Positions 23,946 to 32,223 of a stretch of 35,818 nucleotides of DNA are shown one piece after another. The stretch lies in the NCBI GenBank assembly GCA_964406105.1, contig CAYOQK010000052.1, forward strand, positions 1-35,818. The letters run 5' to 3'. Each line of letters opens with the position of its first letter. Position 1 is the stretch's first letter. The DNA is from WGAB01 sp964406105 (GTDB taxonomy: Bacteria > Hydrothermota > Hydrothermia > WGAB01). The position numbers and the translations under genes were made by a program. The notes beneath the pieces are model-generated. The model saw only the letters and a program-made list of their open reading frames with translations, was not told the DNA's origin and did not search any database.

Positions 23946-23951
23946 TATAAT
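23946..23951 (+). promoter_or_regulatory. -10 element of cstA
   Basis: A perfect TATAAT gives a predicted start near 23958 and a leader of about 20 bases containing GGGAGG (23966-23971), 6 bases from the ATG. No -35 match was found at normal spacing. The 172-bp region between the divergent GH18 gene and cstA (23806-23977) carries both control regions and no other gene. Confidence 0.5.
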
Positions 23952-23977
23952 TAGCCCGTTCCCTTGGGAGGCAAACC

Positions 23978-25702
23978 ATGGCGACCACTCTAAGCCTCGT
24001 GCTTGGCGGCTTGGCGGTGTACCTCCTCACCTATCGGTGGTGGGGCAAGCACCTGGAACAGCACTTGGTTCAGGCCCGAGAGGATCGCAAAACCCCAGCG
24101 CACACGCTGTTTGACGGCGTGGACTACGTGCCCGCTCGGCCGGGGGTGCTCTTTGGCCATCACTTTGCCAGTATCGCCGGCGCAGCCCCCATCGTGGGCC
24201 CAATCATCGCCCTGGCTTGGGGATGGCTCCCAGCGTTGCTCTGGGTGTGGTTGGGCAACGTGCTGATCGGCGCCATCCACGATTACCTTTCCCTTATGGC
24301 CTCGGTGCGACACCAGGGACGGTCCATCCAGTGGATCGCCGGCGAACTCATTTCCCCTCGCACCAGCTACCTCTTTCGGGTGTTCATCCTGTTCACCCTC
24401 ATCCTGGTGATCGGGGCCTTTGCCTCCATCATTGCCACCATCTTCGTAAAAAACCCCGCCGTTGGCACCGCTTCCCTGCTCTTTATCCTCGTGGCCGTGA
24501 TCACCGGGTTCCTGCTCTACCGCACCCCCGTGGGCCTGGGGCCGGGCACCCTGGCCGGTCTGTTCCTGTTGGCCGGGGCCATTGCCCTGGCTCCCCAGTT
24601 TCCGCTGCGGCTGTCTTATCACCAGTGGCTTTTTGTGCTCCTGGTGTACATGACTGTGGCGGCCTCGCTGCCGGTGTGGGTGTTGTTGCAACCCCGCGAT
24701 TACCTGAACGCCTTTCTCCTGTGGGGCGGGCTGGCGGTGGGGGCAATGGTGCTGGTGTTCCTGCACCATCCCTTGCAGGTTCCTGTTTTCACGCAGTGGA
24801 GCGCTCCGGTGATCTCAGGCCAAGCCTCACCCTTCTGGCCCGTGATCCCTCTGATCATCGCCTGTGGATCCCTTTCCGGTTTTCACAGCCTGGTGGCCTC
24901 CGGCACCACCTCCAAACAGCTGGCCCGGGAAACCCACGGGCTGTTTGTGGGCTTTGGGGGGATGCTCACCGAGGGGTTCCTGTCCACCACGGTCATCGCC
25001 GTGGTGGGGGCCTTCGGCTTAGGGGTGCTTCAGGCCAAGGGGTTCCATCCCAGCGACGCTCTGGCCTTTGCCCGGGAGTACGGCCAAGCCCTGGGCGAGG
25101 TGGGGGGACCCGTAGGGATGTTCGCCCACAGCTATGCTGAGGCCGTGGTGCGGTTGATCCCAGCGCTATCGCGGCACCTGGTGGTGGTGTTTGCTTCCCT
25201 GTGGGTATCGGCCTTTGCCTTGACCACCTTGGATACCACGGCCCGGCTGGCTCGGTTCACCCTGGCCGAACTCTTAGAGCCCCTACGCAACTCCCGGTAT
25301 CGCCCGGCCTTCCTGGAGCACAAATGGGTGGCCTCCTTTGTGGTTTCTGTAGCCGGCCTGTTCCTGGCCTTTGGAGCCCTGTGGCGAATCCTTTGGCCCT
25401 CCTTTGGAGGAGCCAACCAACTGTTGGCCTCCATCGCCCTGTTCACCGTATCCGCCTGGGTGTTCCGGGAATTGCCCCACGCTCGGCGGCACCACCGGGC
25501 GGCCGTGCTGTTGCCGGCGCTCTTTCTTTGGGTAACCATCACCGCAGCCCTGGTGTGGTACCTGGCTGTACCCCTGCGGGCGCTGTTGGCCCAACGGCCC
25601 GCCCAAGCGGTGCTCTTGATGGGCATTGTGGTCACGGAGCTGCTGTTGAACTTGGTGCTTCTCGTGGATGGCCTGCGATCCTTCCGCCGGGGGGCGAAAT
25701 GA
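23978..25702 (+). CDS. cstA: CstA-family transporter (carbon starvation protein)
   Basis: This membrane protein of 574 residues has about 16 hydrophobic segments. Family motifs are DGVDYVPARPGVLFGHHFASIAG early on, then HDYLSLMASVRHQGRS, CGSLSGFHSLVASGTTSKQ in the middle and ALTTLDTTARLARF late. CstA proteins import pyruvate or peptides when preferred carbon is short. The ATG has a good GGGAGG site. The length is at the short end of the family: E. coli CstA and YjiY are about 700, while many short CstA proteins have 550-600. The stop overlaps the next start (ATGA at 25699-25702). Confidence 0.92.
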   Translation: MATTLSLVLGGLAVYLLTYRWWGKHLEQHLVQAREDRKTPAHTLFDGVDYVPARPGVLFGHHFASIAGAAPIVGPIIALAWGWLPALLWVWLGNVLIGAIHDYLSLMASVRHQGRSIQWIAGELISPRTSYLFRVFILFTLILVIGAFASIIATIFVKNPAVGTASLLFILVAVITGFLLYRTPVGLGPGTLAGLFLLAGAIALAPQFPLRLSYHQWLFVLLVYMTVAASLPVWVLLQPRDYLNAFLLWGGLAVGAMVLVFLHHPLQVPVFTQWSAPVISGQASPFWPVIPLIIACGSLSGFHSLVASGTTSKQLARETHGLFVGFGGMLTEGFLSTTVIAVVGAFGLGVLQAKGFHPSDALAFAREYGQALGEVGGPVGMFAHSYAEAVVRLIPALSRHLVVVFASLWVSAFALTTLDTTARLARFTLAELLEPLRNSRYRPAFLEHKWVASFVVSVAGLFLAFGALWRILWPSFGGANQLLASIALFTVSAWVFRELPHARRHHRAAVLLPALFLWVTITAALVWYLAVPLRALLAQRPAQAVLLMGIVVTELLLNLVLLVDGLRSFRRGAK

Positions 25703-26775
25703 TGACCCCAGCAATCTTGGCCCTGGCCCTGATCCTCGGCCCTTCGGCCGAGGAGTACCGGCAGCAACTGCAGGAACTGGAAAAGAAACTGGCCCAAACC
25801 CGACAGGAACTCCAGCAACTGAGCCAGCGAGAACGCAATACCCGGCAGGAACTGCGTCTGTTGAACAAGGAGATCCGCACTTTGGAGTCCATTCTGGCGG
25901 TGCTCCAAAAGCAGGAACGCCAGGCGAAAGCTCGGCTTCAAGAGGTCAACCGCAGAATTCATCAGGGGAACCAGCGGCTTGGACAATGGTACAACCTGTA
26001 CCGTCAACAGGTGGCCCATGCGGCTGTACAGGCTCGGCTGGACACCCTTCCCGGCCATCTACAGGTGACCCAAAGGAACCTGATCCTCTACTCGGCCGAG
26101 GTGGTGGACTTCTACAAAGGTGAGTTAAAAACCCTCCGGCAACTCAAAGACCAACGGGAGCAGGTGTGGGAACGACTGCGCACCCTGCAACAGCAGTATC
26201 AGCAGAGGAAACGGGAATTGGTACGGGTGAAGAGGCAAAGAAAACGCCTGTTGGCTTCCTTACAACGGAAAAAGGCGGCCAAGCAAGAGGAAGAACAACG
26301 GCTCTTGGAAACCCGTCGTCGGCTGGAACAGATGATTCGGCAACTGGCCCAGGAGCAGAGGCAGCGGCGACAACGGCGGAACCTTCCCACCCGGCAGGTG
26401 AAACGGGGGGACCTCATCTGGCCGGCCCGCGGCAAGATCCTTTCGCGTTTTGGCATGGAACGCGAACCCCGCTATGGCACCAAGACCAAGAACAACGGCA
26501 TTGACCTGCTCCTGAAGCCCGGGGCCGAGGTGCGGGCAGCGGCTGACGGCGTGGTGGTCTTCGCCGGGCCCTTCATGGCCTACGGCAACACCGTGATCCT
26601 GGACCACGGGGGCGACATGACTGTGTACGCCTACCTGGGCGAAATCCAGGTGCAGGTAGACCAACAGGTGCGTCAGGGTCAGGTGATCGGACGCATGCCC
26701 GCCCACAATCCGATTTTCCACTTTGAATTGCGAAAGGGTGGGCGAGCAGTGGACCCGCTGAAGTACCTGCCATAG
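25699..26775 (+). CDS. EnvC-like murein hydrolase activator with degenerate LytM domain
   Basis: A signal peptide (MMTPAILALALILG) is followed by a long coiled coil (about 18-240) and a C-terminal M23/LytM fold (about 250-358), 358 residues in all. Active peptidases carry H-x3-D, an HxH-type third ligand and HFE. Here the first His is Asn (NNGID, N265, D269), YAHL has become YAYL (Y312), and only H303 and HFE (H341) remain. Loss of the zinc site is the mark of EnvC-type activators, which switch on amidases for daughter-cell separation, so a regulatory role is more likely than hydrolysis. The ATG at 25699 overlaps the cstA stop. Confidence 0.85.
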   Translation: MMTPAILALALILGPSAEEYRQQLQELEKKLAQTRQELQQLSQRERNTRQELRLLNKEIRTLESILAVLQKQERQAKARLQEVNRRIHQGNQRLGQWYNLYRQQVAHAAVQARLDTLPGHLQVTQRNLILYSAEVVDFYKGELKTLRQLKDQREQVWERLRTLQQQYQQRKRELVRVKRQRKRLLASLQRKKAAKQEEEQRLLETRRRLEQMIRQLAQEQRQRRQRRNLPTRQVKRGDLIWPARGKILSRFGMEREPRYGTKTKNNGIDLLLKPGAEVRAAADGVVVFAGPFMAYGNTVILDHGGDMTVYAYLGEIQVQVDQQVRQGQVIGRMPAHNPIFHFELRKGGRAVDPLKYLP

Positions 26776-26782
26776 GCGTCCG

Positions 26783-26788
26783 TATAAT
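26783..26788 (+). promoter_or_regulatory. -10 element of dprA, probably leaderless
   Basis: A perfect TATAAT lies directly after the EnvC-like gene. The GTG start of dprA begins 8 bases after its last base, which is where transcription should begin, and there is no ribosome site. No clear -35 is present in the end of the preceding gene. Confidence 0.5.
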
Positions 26789-26795
26789 TTCCCTC

Positions 26796-27932
26796 GTGGC
26801 TTCGCCCCTCGTGTACTGGCTTGCGATGCTGCGGCTCCGCGGCATGGACCCCTATCGCTTTCATCGGGTGCTGGCCCGGAGTTCTCCAGCCCAGGTGTTC
26901 GAGTCCTCGCCCGAAGTCTTGCGAGAGGTGTTCCGCCACCCTCCCACGGCCGAGGACCTACAACAGGCGCTGCGTCAGGCTGAGGCCGATCTCGCCACCG
27001 CCCAAGAACGGGGCACCCACATCCTCACCCTGGACCATCCCGAGTACCCTGCCCAACTCGCTCCCTTAGAGGCCGCACCCCCGGTGCTCTTTGTGGAAGG
27101 CCGGGTGGAAGTGCTGTCCCAGGTGGCGGTGAGCATCGTCGGGTCGCGGAAGGCCACTGCCTACGGGAAACGCATGGCCTTCAAATTGGCTCATGATCTC
27201 GCTCGTCTGGGCTTGGTGGTGGTCTCAGGCGGCGCCTATGGCGTGGACACCGCTGCCCATAAGGGCGCCTTAGAAGCCCAAGGGGCCACCGTGGCCGTGC
27301 TGGGCTCCGGGGTGGACCGACCGTATCCCGCGAGCAATCGGCGGCTGTTTGAACGCATCCGCGAAACCGGGGCCGTGGTATCCGAGTTCCCCTTTGGCAC
27401 CCCTCCGCTTCGGCCCCATTTCCCCATCCGCAACCGGATCATCAGCGGTCTGAGCCACGGCGTGGTGGTCATTGAGGCAGCGCAACGATCTGGTGCCTTG
27501 ATCACGGTGCAGTGGGCTGCAGACCAAGGGCGCGAGGTGATGGCCCTGCCCGGCCCCGCCGACAGCGTCCTGTCGCAGGGGCCCCATCGGCTCATTCGCG
27601 AGGGCGCCGCCCTCGTGACCACGGCCGAGGAGGTGCTCCAGGAACTCGGACTGGAGGCAACCCTTTCGGTTCCCTCCCAACCCGAATTACCCCAACTGAC
27701 CCCCGAGGAACAACGGGTGTTCCAAGCCCTGGGCACAGATCCCAAAACCCTGGATGCATTGACGGAACAGTTAGGGGTTCCCCCCGCAACCCTCATGACC
27801 ACCCTGCTCAGCCTGGAGATCAAAGGGCTGATTGAAAAACAACCCGGGAACGCCTACGTGCGGAACCCGATCTACACCGAGGAGGTTTCCCATGAAAATC
27901 ATCGCCCTCTTGGCCCTACTGGCCCTGAGTAG
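26796..27932 (+). CDS. dprA: DNA-processing protein DprA
   Basis: DprA loads RecA on incoming single-stranded DNA during natural transformation. The 378 residues contain a helical N-terminal part (about 1-80), the Rossmann-like core with VSIVGSRKATAYG, VVSGGAYGVDTAAHKGAL, VAVLGSGVDRPYP and IRNRIISGLS, and a C-terminal winged helix (about 300-360) that forms the usual DprA tail. GTG 26796 is the only start consistent with the -10 element. The gene overlaps the following gene by 41 bases. Other competence genes such as comEC or comM are not in the window, but recJ and rmuC are. Confidence 0.95.
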   Translation: MASPLVYWLAMLRLRGMDPYRFHRVLARSSPAQVFESSPEVLREVFRHPPTAEDLQQALRQAEADLATAQERGTHILTLDHPEYPAQLAPLEAAPPVLFVEGRVEVLSQVAVSIVGSRKATAYGKRMAFKLAHDLARLGLVVVSGGAYGVDTAAHKGALEAQGATVAVLGSGVDRPYPASNRRLFERIRETGAVVSEFPFGTPPLRPHFPIRNRIISGLSHGVVVIEAAQRSGALITVQWAADQGREVMALPGPADSVLSQGPHRLIREGAALVTTAEEVLQELGLEATLSVPSQPELPQLTPEEQRVFQALGTDPKTLDALTEQLGVPPATLMTTLLSLEIKGLIEKQPGNAYVRNPIYTEEVSHENHRPLGPTGPE

Positions 27933-28395
27933 GGCACCGATGACCGTACCCTTCCAAGTGTTGGAAGAGGGGATCCACAGCGGCATCGCCCAACGGGTGG
28001 CCCTGCTGGCCACCACCGGGGATACCTGGCACGAACTCTTCCGACGGATCCACAAAAACCGCATGCCCCTACCCGTACCCCCAGAGGTTCACAAGGAAGA
28101 ACCTGGGGTGTACCTGTACGTCGGTGCAGGGGTCCGAAACACCGCAGGATACCGTCTACAAGTGGACCGCGTGGAGATGAAAAAGGGGGTGTTCACCGTG
28201 TACGCCACAGAAACCTGCCCACCCCCGGGTTCAGCGGCCCTCACGGTGCTTACCCAGCCCTACGTGGTGATCTTTCTACCCTGGGACGCCCCGGACGTGG
28301 TTCCACAGGTGGAAGTCCTGCTCTGCTCCTGCGGTGAGGAAACCCCGGATACCCTCAGAGCCATACCTTGGGAACAATGGAAGGCAGCGGAGTAG
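27892..28395 (+). CDS. Secreted protein with a PrcB C-terminal-like domain
   Basis: ATG 27892 has GAGGAGG 6 bases before it and lies inside the end of dprA. The 167-residue product has a signal peptide (MKIIALLALLALS). Its C-terminal half matches the PrcB_C pattern: GYRLQVDRVEMKKGVFTVYA, then TCPPPGSAAL and QPYVVIFLP. PrcB-type proteins are small envelope proteins linked in some bacteria to a surface protease complex. The N-terminal half (EGIHSGIAQ, TWHELFRRIH) fits the same family. Two further cysteines near the end (LLCSCGEE) could form a disulfide. It overlaps glgC by 19 bases. Confidence 0.72.
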   Translation: MKIIALLALLALSRAPMTVPFQVLEEGIHSGIAQRVALLATTGDTWHELFRRIHKNRMPLPVPPEVHKEEPGVYLYVGAGVRNTAGYRLQVDRVEMKKGVFTVYATETCPPPGSAALTVLTQPYVVIFLPWDAPDVVPQVEVLLCSCGEETPDTLRAIPWEQWKAAE

Positions 28396-29666
28396 AAAGC
28401 CTGTACGGCCCTCGGGTTCTGGCGTTGGTGCTGGCCGGTGGCAAGGGCACTCGGCTATGGCCCCTCACCCGGTATCGGGCGAAGCCGGCAGTGCCCATCT
28501 TCGGCAAGTATCGGATCATTGACTTTGTGCTCTCCAACCTGGTGAACTCCGGGGTGTTCTCCATTTATGTACTCACGCAGTACCGAGCCCAATCCCTGGC
28601 TGACCATATAGAGCAGGGCTGGCAACTGGGGTCAGCCCTGCGGAGCCGGGATTTCTTCATCTCCCTGGCGCCTGCCCAGATGTGGACCGGTGAGCACTGG
28701 TACCGCGGCACCGCCGACGCCGTGTACCAAAACCTGCACCTGGTGGCCACCTTTGACGCCGACGAAATCCTGATCTTCAGCGCCGATCACGTGTACAAGA
28801 TGGACGTAAGCCAAATGATGGAATGGCACCGGCTGATGGGTGCAGAGGTCACCGTGGCGGTTATGCCCGTACCCCGCGAAGAGGCGCACCAGTTCGGTGT
28901 GGTGGAGGTGGATGAGGACGGTTGGATCCGCCGCTTCGTTGAAAAACCCCGGGAAAACCCACCCACCCTGCCCGGAGACCCCCACACGTGTCTGGTGTCT
29001 ATGGGGAACTACATTTTCCAAAGGCTCACCTTAGAGGAAGCCCTCCTGGAGGATGCCGAACGGCCAGACTCCTCCCACGACTTCGGCCGCGATATCCTGC
29101 CGCGGCTGGTGGCCACAGGTCACCGCGTGGCCGCCTATAACTTTCAAGAGAACCGGATCCCTGGAGAAGGCAAACCCTATTGGCGGGATGTGGGCACCCT
29201 GTTTGCCTATTGGGAAGCCCACATGGAAACCCTGCACCCTGGAGACGGGGGCCTCAACCTGTATAACCCCCGCTGGCCGATCCGAACCGTGAGTTTCCGC
29301 GATCCCCCGGCCCTTGTGACCAGTGCCGGCGGCGTCAAACCCACCTTTGAAGAGAGCCTGGTGGCCGAAGGGGCCCGGGTGTATGGCGCCGAGGTGATCC
29401 GATCCGTGATCGGCCGCGGCGTGGTGGTGGAACAAGGGGCCCATATTGAAGAATCCATCCTCTTCTACGGGGTGCGGGTGCGGAGGGGCGCCCGACTCCG
29501 ACGCGTGATTGTAGACAAACGCAGGGTGATTGAAGCCCACGATACCGTGGGCTACGACCTGGAACACGATCGCGCCCGCGGGTTTCACATCTCTCCCGAG
29601 GGAATCGTGGTGGTGCCTGCTGGCCCTCCGCAACTCCGTTTGAACCGACCCTGGCCCCAGGAGTAG
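28377..29666 (+). CDS. glgC: Glucose-1-phosphate adenylyltransferase (ADP-glucose pyrophosphorylase)
   Basis: The enzyme makes ADP-glucose for glycogen synthesis. The 429 residues show LAGGKGTRLWPLT followed by KPAVPIFGKYRIIDF, GTADAVYQNL, FSADHVYKMD, VSMGNYIFQ, and a C-terminal left-handed beta-helix region with VIGRGVVVEQGAHIEES that ends in the usual EAHDTVGYDLEHDR. ATG 28377 lies inside the end of the PrcB-like gene and has no ribosome site, so translation probably depends on the upstream gene. No glycogen synthase or branching enzyme is close. The order dprA, PrcB-like, glgC looks like a chance operon rather than a functional one. Confidence 0.93.
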   Translation: MEGSGVESLYGPRVLALVLAGGKGTRLWPLTRYRAKPAVPIFGKYRIIDFVLSNLVNSGVFSIYVLTQYRAQSLADHIEQGWQLGSALRSRDFFISLAPAQMWTGEHWYRGTADAVYQNLHLVATFDADEILIFSADHVYKMDVSQMMEWHRLMGAEVTVAVMPVPREEAHQFGVVEVDEDGWIRRFVEKPRENPPTLPGDPHTCLVSMGNYIFQRLTLEEALLEDAERPDSSHDFGRDILPRLVATGHRVAAYNFQENRIPGEGKPYWRDVGTLFAYWEAHMETLHPGDGGLNLYNPRWPIRTVSFRDPPALVTSAGGVKPTFEESLVAEGARVYGAEVIRSVIGRGVVVEQGAHIEESILFYGVRVRRGARLRRVIVDKRRVIEAHDTVGYDLEHDRARGFHISPEGIVVVPAGPPQLRLNRPWPQE

Positions 29667-29687
29667 CCCATTCCATCCCCGCTACTC
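29661..29687. terminator. Hairpin between convergent glgC and aldehyde dehydrogenase genes
   Basis: GAGTAGC (29661-29667) and GCTACTC (29681-29687) form a perfect 7-bp stem with a 13-base loop. Each arm holds the stop codon of one of the two converging genes. No T-run follows on either strand, so it would work as a weak or processed 3' end for both messages rather than a classical terminator. Confidence 0.45.
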
Positions 29688-31112
29688 GGGCCGCTTGAAC
29701 ACGAACAAACGGGGCTCGGTGTACTCTTCGTAGGCGTACCGGATGCCTTCCCGACCCAAACCCGAGCCCTTCACCCCTCCATAGGGCATTGGGTCTACCC
29801 GAAAGGTGGGGGAATCGTTCAGGATCACTCCACCCACCTGGAGAACCTCAAAGGCCTTCCACGCTCGTTGAAAATCCTGGGTGAACACCCCGGCCTGCAG
29901 GCCATAGGCCGAACGGTTCACAAGATCCAGGGCCTCTTCAAAGGAATCGTAAGGCCGAAGCACCACCACGGGCGCAAACACCTCCTCCTTCCACACCCGC
30001 AGGTCCTCGGGCACTTGTTCCAACACCACGGGTTCCAGGAGACGACCCAAGCGACGTGGAGGCATAGGATGGGCCACGGCTCCGTGTTCCAGCGCCTCTG
30101 TAATCCAGGCCCATGCCCGATCCGCCTCCCGATCGCTGATCATGGCCGAGAGGTCCGCCTCGGGGTCCAGGGGGTCGCCCACGTGGAGGCGGTTTACCTT
30201 TTCCAACAACCGGTCCCGAAACGCCGGGTACACCTGCCGGTGTATCAGAACCCGTTGGATGGAGATGCACACCTGGCCAGCGTAGGCAAAGCCTCCCACT
30301 GCCACCTTGTGGGCGGCCTTGTCCAGGTCGGCATCGGGTTCAATGACCACAGCGGCGTTGCCCCCCAGTTCCAGGAGCACCCGTCGGGCAGCGCTGATCC
30401 GTTTGAGGTACCATCCCACCCGGGCCGATCCGGTAAAGGAGAGCAGGGCCACCCGTGGGTCTTTTGCTGCGGCCTCGGCATCCTCATTGGAAGGGGTGAT
30501 CACCGAGAGGGCCTCCGGGGGCCAGCCCGCCTCCAGCAGCAAATGGCCCAATCGCAAACCGGTAAGGGGTGCCTGGGGTGCGGGCTTCAAGACCAGGGGA
30601 GTGCCCGCCACCAGGGCGGGCAACACCTTGTGAAGGGGCAGGTTCAAGGGAAAGTTAAAGGGGGTGATGGCCAACACCGGGCCCACAGGAAACCGTTGGA
30701 CCACGCCGAACTTTCCGGTGGCCACTGGGGTGTAGTCCAGGGGCATCGCCTCAAACCGCAGGTCCATCAAAAACCCCAGGGCACTCTGGGCATTGTTGAT
30801 GGCCCGGTCCACTTCGCCATATGCCCATTTGATGGGCTTTGCCACCTCTTGGGCAATCAAACGGGCCAGGGCATCGCGCTCTCTCCGTAAGAGAGTCACC
30901 AGCCGCTCCAAGATGGCCATCTTCTCGTGCTTGGGAATCTCCAAACGCCTCGTTTCAAAGGCCCGGTGGGCCTGTTCCAGGGCCTCCTCCACCCAGCGAC
31001 GAGGCGTTTGGTGCACCGCTCCCAGCAGTTCACCCGAATAGGGCGCATGCACCTCCCACACCTCCCCCTCCCGCTGCTCTTTTCCAGCCACAAGGAATCC
31101 CAGGGGTTCCAT
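29682..31112 (-). CDS. NAD(P)-dependent aldehyde dehydrogenase
   Basis: This aldehyde dehydrogenase superfamily member has 476 residues. The catalytic cysteine is C282 in GQVCISIQRV, the general base is E248 in LELGGN, and the cofactor site shows ITPFNFPLNL and SFTGSARVGW. LNDSPTFRVDPMPYGGVKGSG is close to the end. The sequence resembles the lactaldehyde/non-phosphorylating glyceraldehyde-3-phosphate dehydrogenase branch, but the substrate is not proven. ATG 31112 has GGAGG 8 bases upstream and is preferred over GTG 31121, which would sit on that site. It is the last gene of a minus-strand operon and starts 5 bases after the MauE-like gene. Confidence 0.9.
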   Translation of the reverse strand: MEPLGFLVAGKEQREGEVWEVHAPYSGELLGAVHQTPRRWVEEALEQAHRAFETRRLEIPKHEKMAILERLVTLLRRERDALARLIAQEVAKPIKWAYGEVDRAINNAQSALGFLMDLRFEAMPLDYTPVATGKFGVVQRFPVGPVLAITPFNFPLNLPLHKVLPALVAGTPLVLKPAPQAPLTGLRLGHLLLEAGWPPEALSVITPSNEDAEAAAKDPRVALLSFTGSARVGWYLKRISAARRVLLELGGNAAVVIEPDADLDKAAHKVAVGGFAYAGQVCISIQRVLIHRQVYPAFRDRLLEKVNRLHVGDPLDPEADLSAMISDREADRAWAWITEALEHGAVAHPMPPRRLGRLLEPVVLEQVPEDLRVWKEEVFAPVVVLRPYDSFEEALDLVNRSAYGLQAGVFTQDFQRAWKAFEVLQVGGVILNDSPTFRVDPMPYGGVKGSGLGREGIRYAYEEYTEPRLFVFKRPE

Positions 31113-31117
31113 GCCCT

Positions 31118-31534
31118 TCACCTCCGTTTTTCACCAAACCGGATCACGTATACGGCGGCCAGAAGCCAAAGGGTGTTTTCAACCACCTTGCGGAGGTTGG
31201 TCCGATCCCAGGACACTTCACCGAAGCAGCCGCAGGACACATCAATGCCTCGGACCACGGCTTGGAGCACTGCTCCCCAAAAGGCCAGATAGAGGACCAA
31301 AGCCCACCATCGGGCACCAAAACGGGCCCTACGGAATACCAATCCCAAACCCGTGGCCACTTCCAAGGGTGGCAGGGCAAGGGCCACCCAGGGCACCAGG
31401 GCAGGAGGCAACAGATGGTACATCTCCAGGGATTGTCCAAAGGCTGGAGGATCCATCAGTTTCAACACGCCAGCCACCACCAGCAAGGTCCCGAGCAGCA
31501 GTTCTAAAAAGCGCGCGAGGCGATACTGCATCAT
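31118..31534 (-). CDS. MauE/DoxX-like membrane protein
   Basis: This 138-residue protein has four membrane helices, at about 9-26, 45-66, 76-95 and 118-132. SCGCFGE holds C101 and C103 just outside helix 3, the redox pair found in MauE-type proteins that take part in disulfide formation or electron transfer at the membrane. ATG 31534 has GAGGG 7 bases upstream and overlaps the stop of the rhodanese-like gene. Rhodanese-like plus MauE/DoxX pairs occur together in other bacteria and suggest a role in sulfur or thiol handling. An upstream open stretch in the same frame has no ribosome site and overlaps the neighbouring gene. Confidence 0.8.
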   Translation of the reverse strand: MMQYRLARFLELLLGTLLVVAGVLKLMDPPAFGQSLEMYHLLPPALVPWVALALPPLEVATGLGLVFRRARFGARWWALVLYLAFWGAVLQAVVRGIDVSCGCFGEVSWDRTNLRKVVENTLWLLAAVYVIRFGEKRR

Positions 31535-32043
31535 GGCTTTTCCCTCTTCAGGCCTCGCACCAGCTGGTCGGCCGGCGCTACGGTGACCCAAACACGCTGA
31601 AACCCCAAAGACCGAAGGAGACGAGCCAAACGCCAAGCCCGATGACGAAAAGCGGCGGTGTCGGTGATCACCCAGGGTGTGTCCGGGTTTAGAGCCAGGA
31701 GGGCAGGAACCCACCCCTCTGGATCCCGAGGGTCCAGCGTTCGCAGAGCGTCCACTGGGTCGGCAGACGCCACCAAAGCCCCCCTCTGACGAATGAGTTC
31801 CACCGCAACCTGAAGAGCCACAAAGGCGGTGGTATCGGCCGGAGAACGGGGATCCGGGAGGTGTGTGAGTACCGGACGGTCAAACGCGCGCTGGGTTCGT
31901 TGGAACACCCCCTTGGCCTTGGGGTTCAAAAGAAAGTTGCCCACCCCCATCACCAGGGCCAAGCCCAGGATCCCGATTGCCTCTTTTATTGTTCGTTGAA
32001 TGGCCACCACTGGAAGGATGCCAAGAGTATGAGGGGTCCCCAT
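31531..32043 (-). CDS. Membrane-anchored degenerate rhodanese-like protein
   Basis: With ATG 32043 the product has 170 residues: one membrane helix (about 21-39, IGILGLALVMGVGNFLLNP) and then a rhodanese-shaped domain. The domain keeps the frame of the fold (HLPDPRSPADT at the substrate strand, DTPWVITDTAAFRHRAWRLARLLRSLGFQRV at the active loop). The active-site cysteine is missing: the loop reads ITDTAAFRHR where an active enzyme has a CxxxxR-like loop. It cannot carry a persulfide in the normal way and may bind rather than transfer sulfur. The start is uncertain; ATG 32082 and GTG codons near 32010 are also in frame, and none has a strong ribosome site. Confidence 0.6.
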   Translation of the reverse strand: MGTPHTLGILPVVAIQRTIKEAIGILGLALVMGVGNFLLNPKAKGVFQRTQRAFDRPVLTHLPDPRSPADTTAFVALQVAVELIRQRGALVASADPVDALRTLDPRDPEGWVPALLALNPDTPWVITDTAAFRHRAWRLARLLRSLGFQRVWVTVAPADQLVRGLKREKP

Positions 32044-32223
32044 TCCAAAGTCCACTTGTTCTTTGCTCCGTAGGCTCAGCATGGAAGCGGGACACCAAAA
32101 CCACCCTGGGAACAGGTAAAGGAAAGGGAAGGAAAACCCTCGGGTTGATCGTGGAAGCCCCTGTTGGGCCAGGTTGTTTGGAAGGGGCTCCAGGGAATCC
32201 TCTTGGGGTTGTCGTGGGTTCAT

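Noticed and set aside
21910..24114. Very long plus-strand open frame opposite the GH18-like gene
   Set aside because: It is the mirror of a protein with signal peptide and catalytic motif; His/Gly/Val-rich composition is typical of an antisense artefact.
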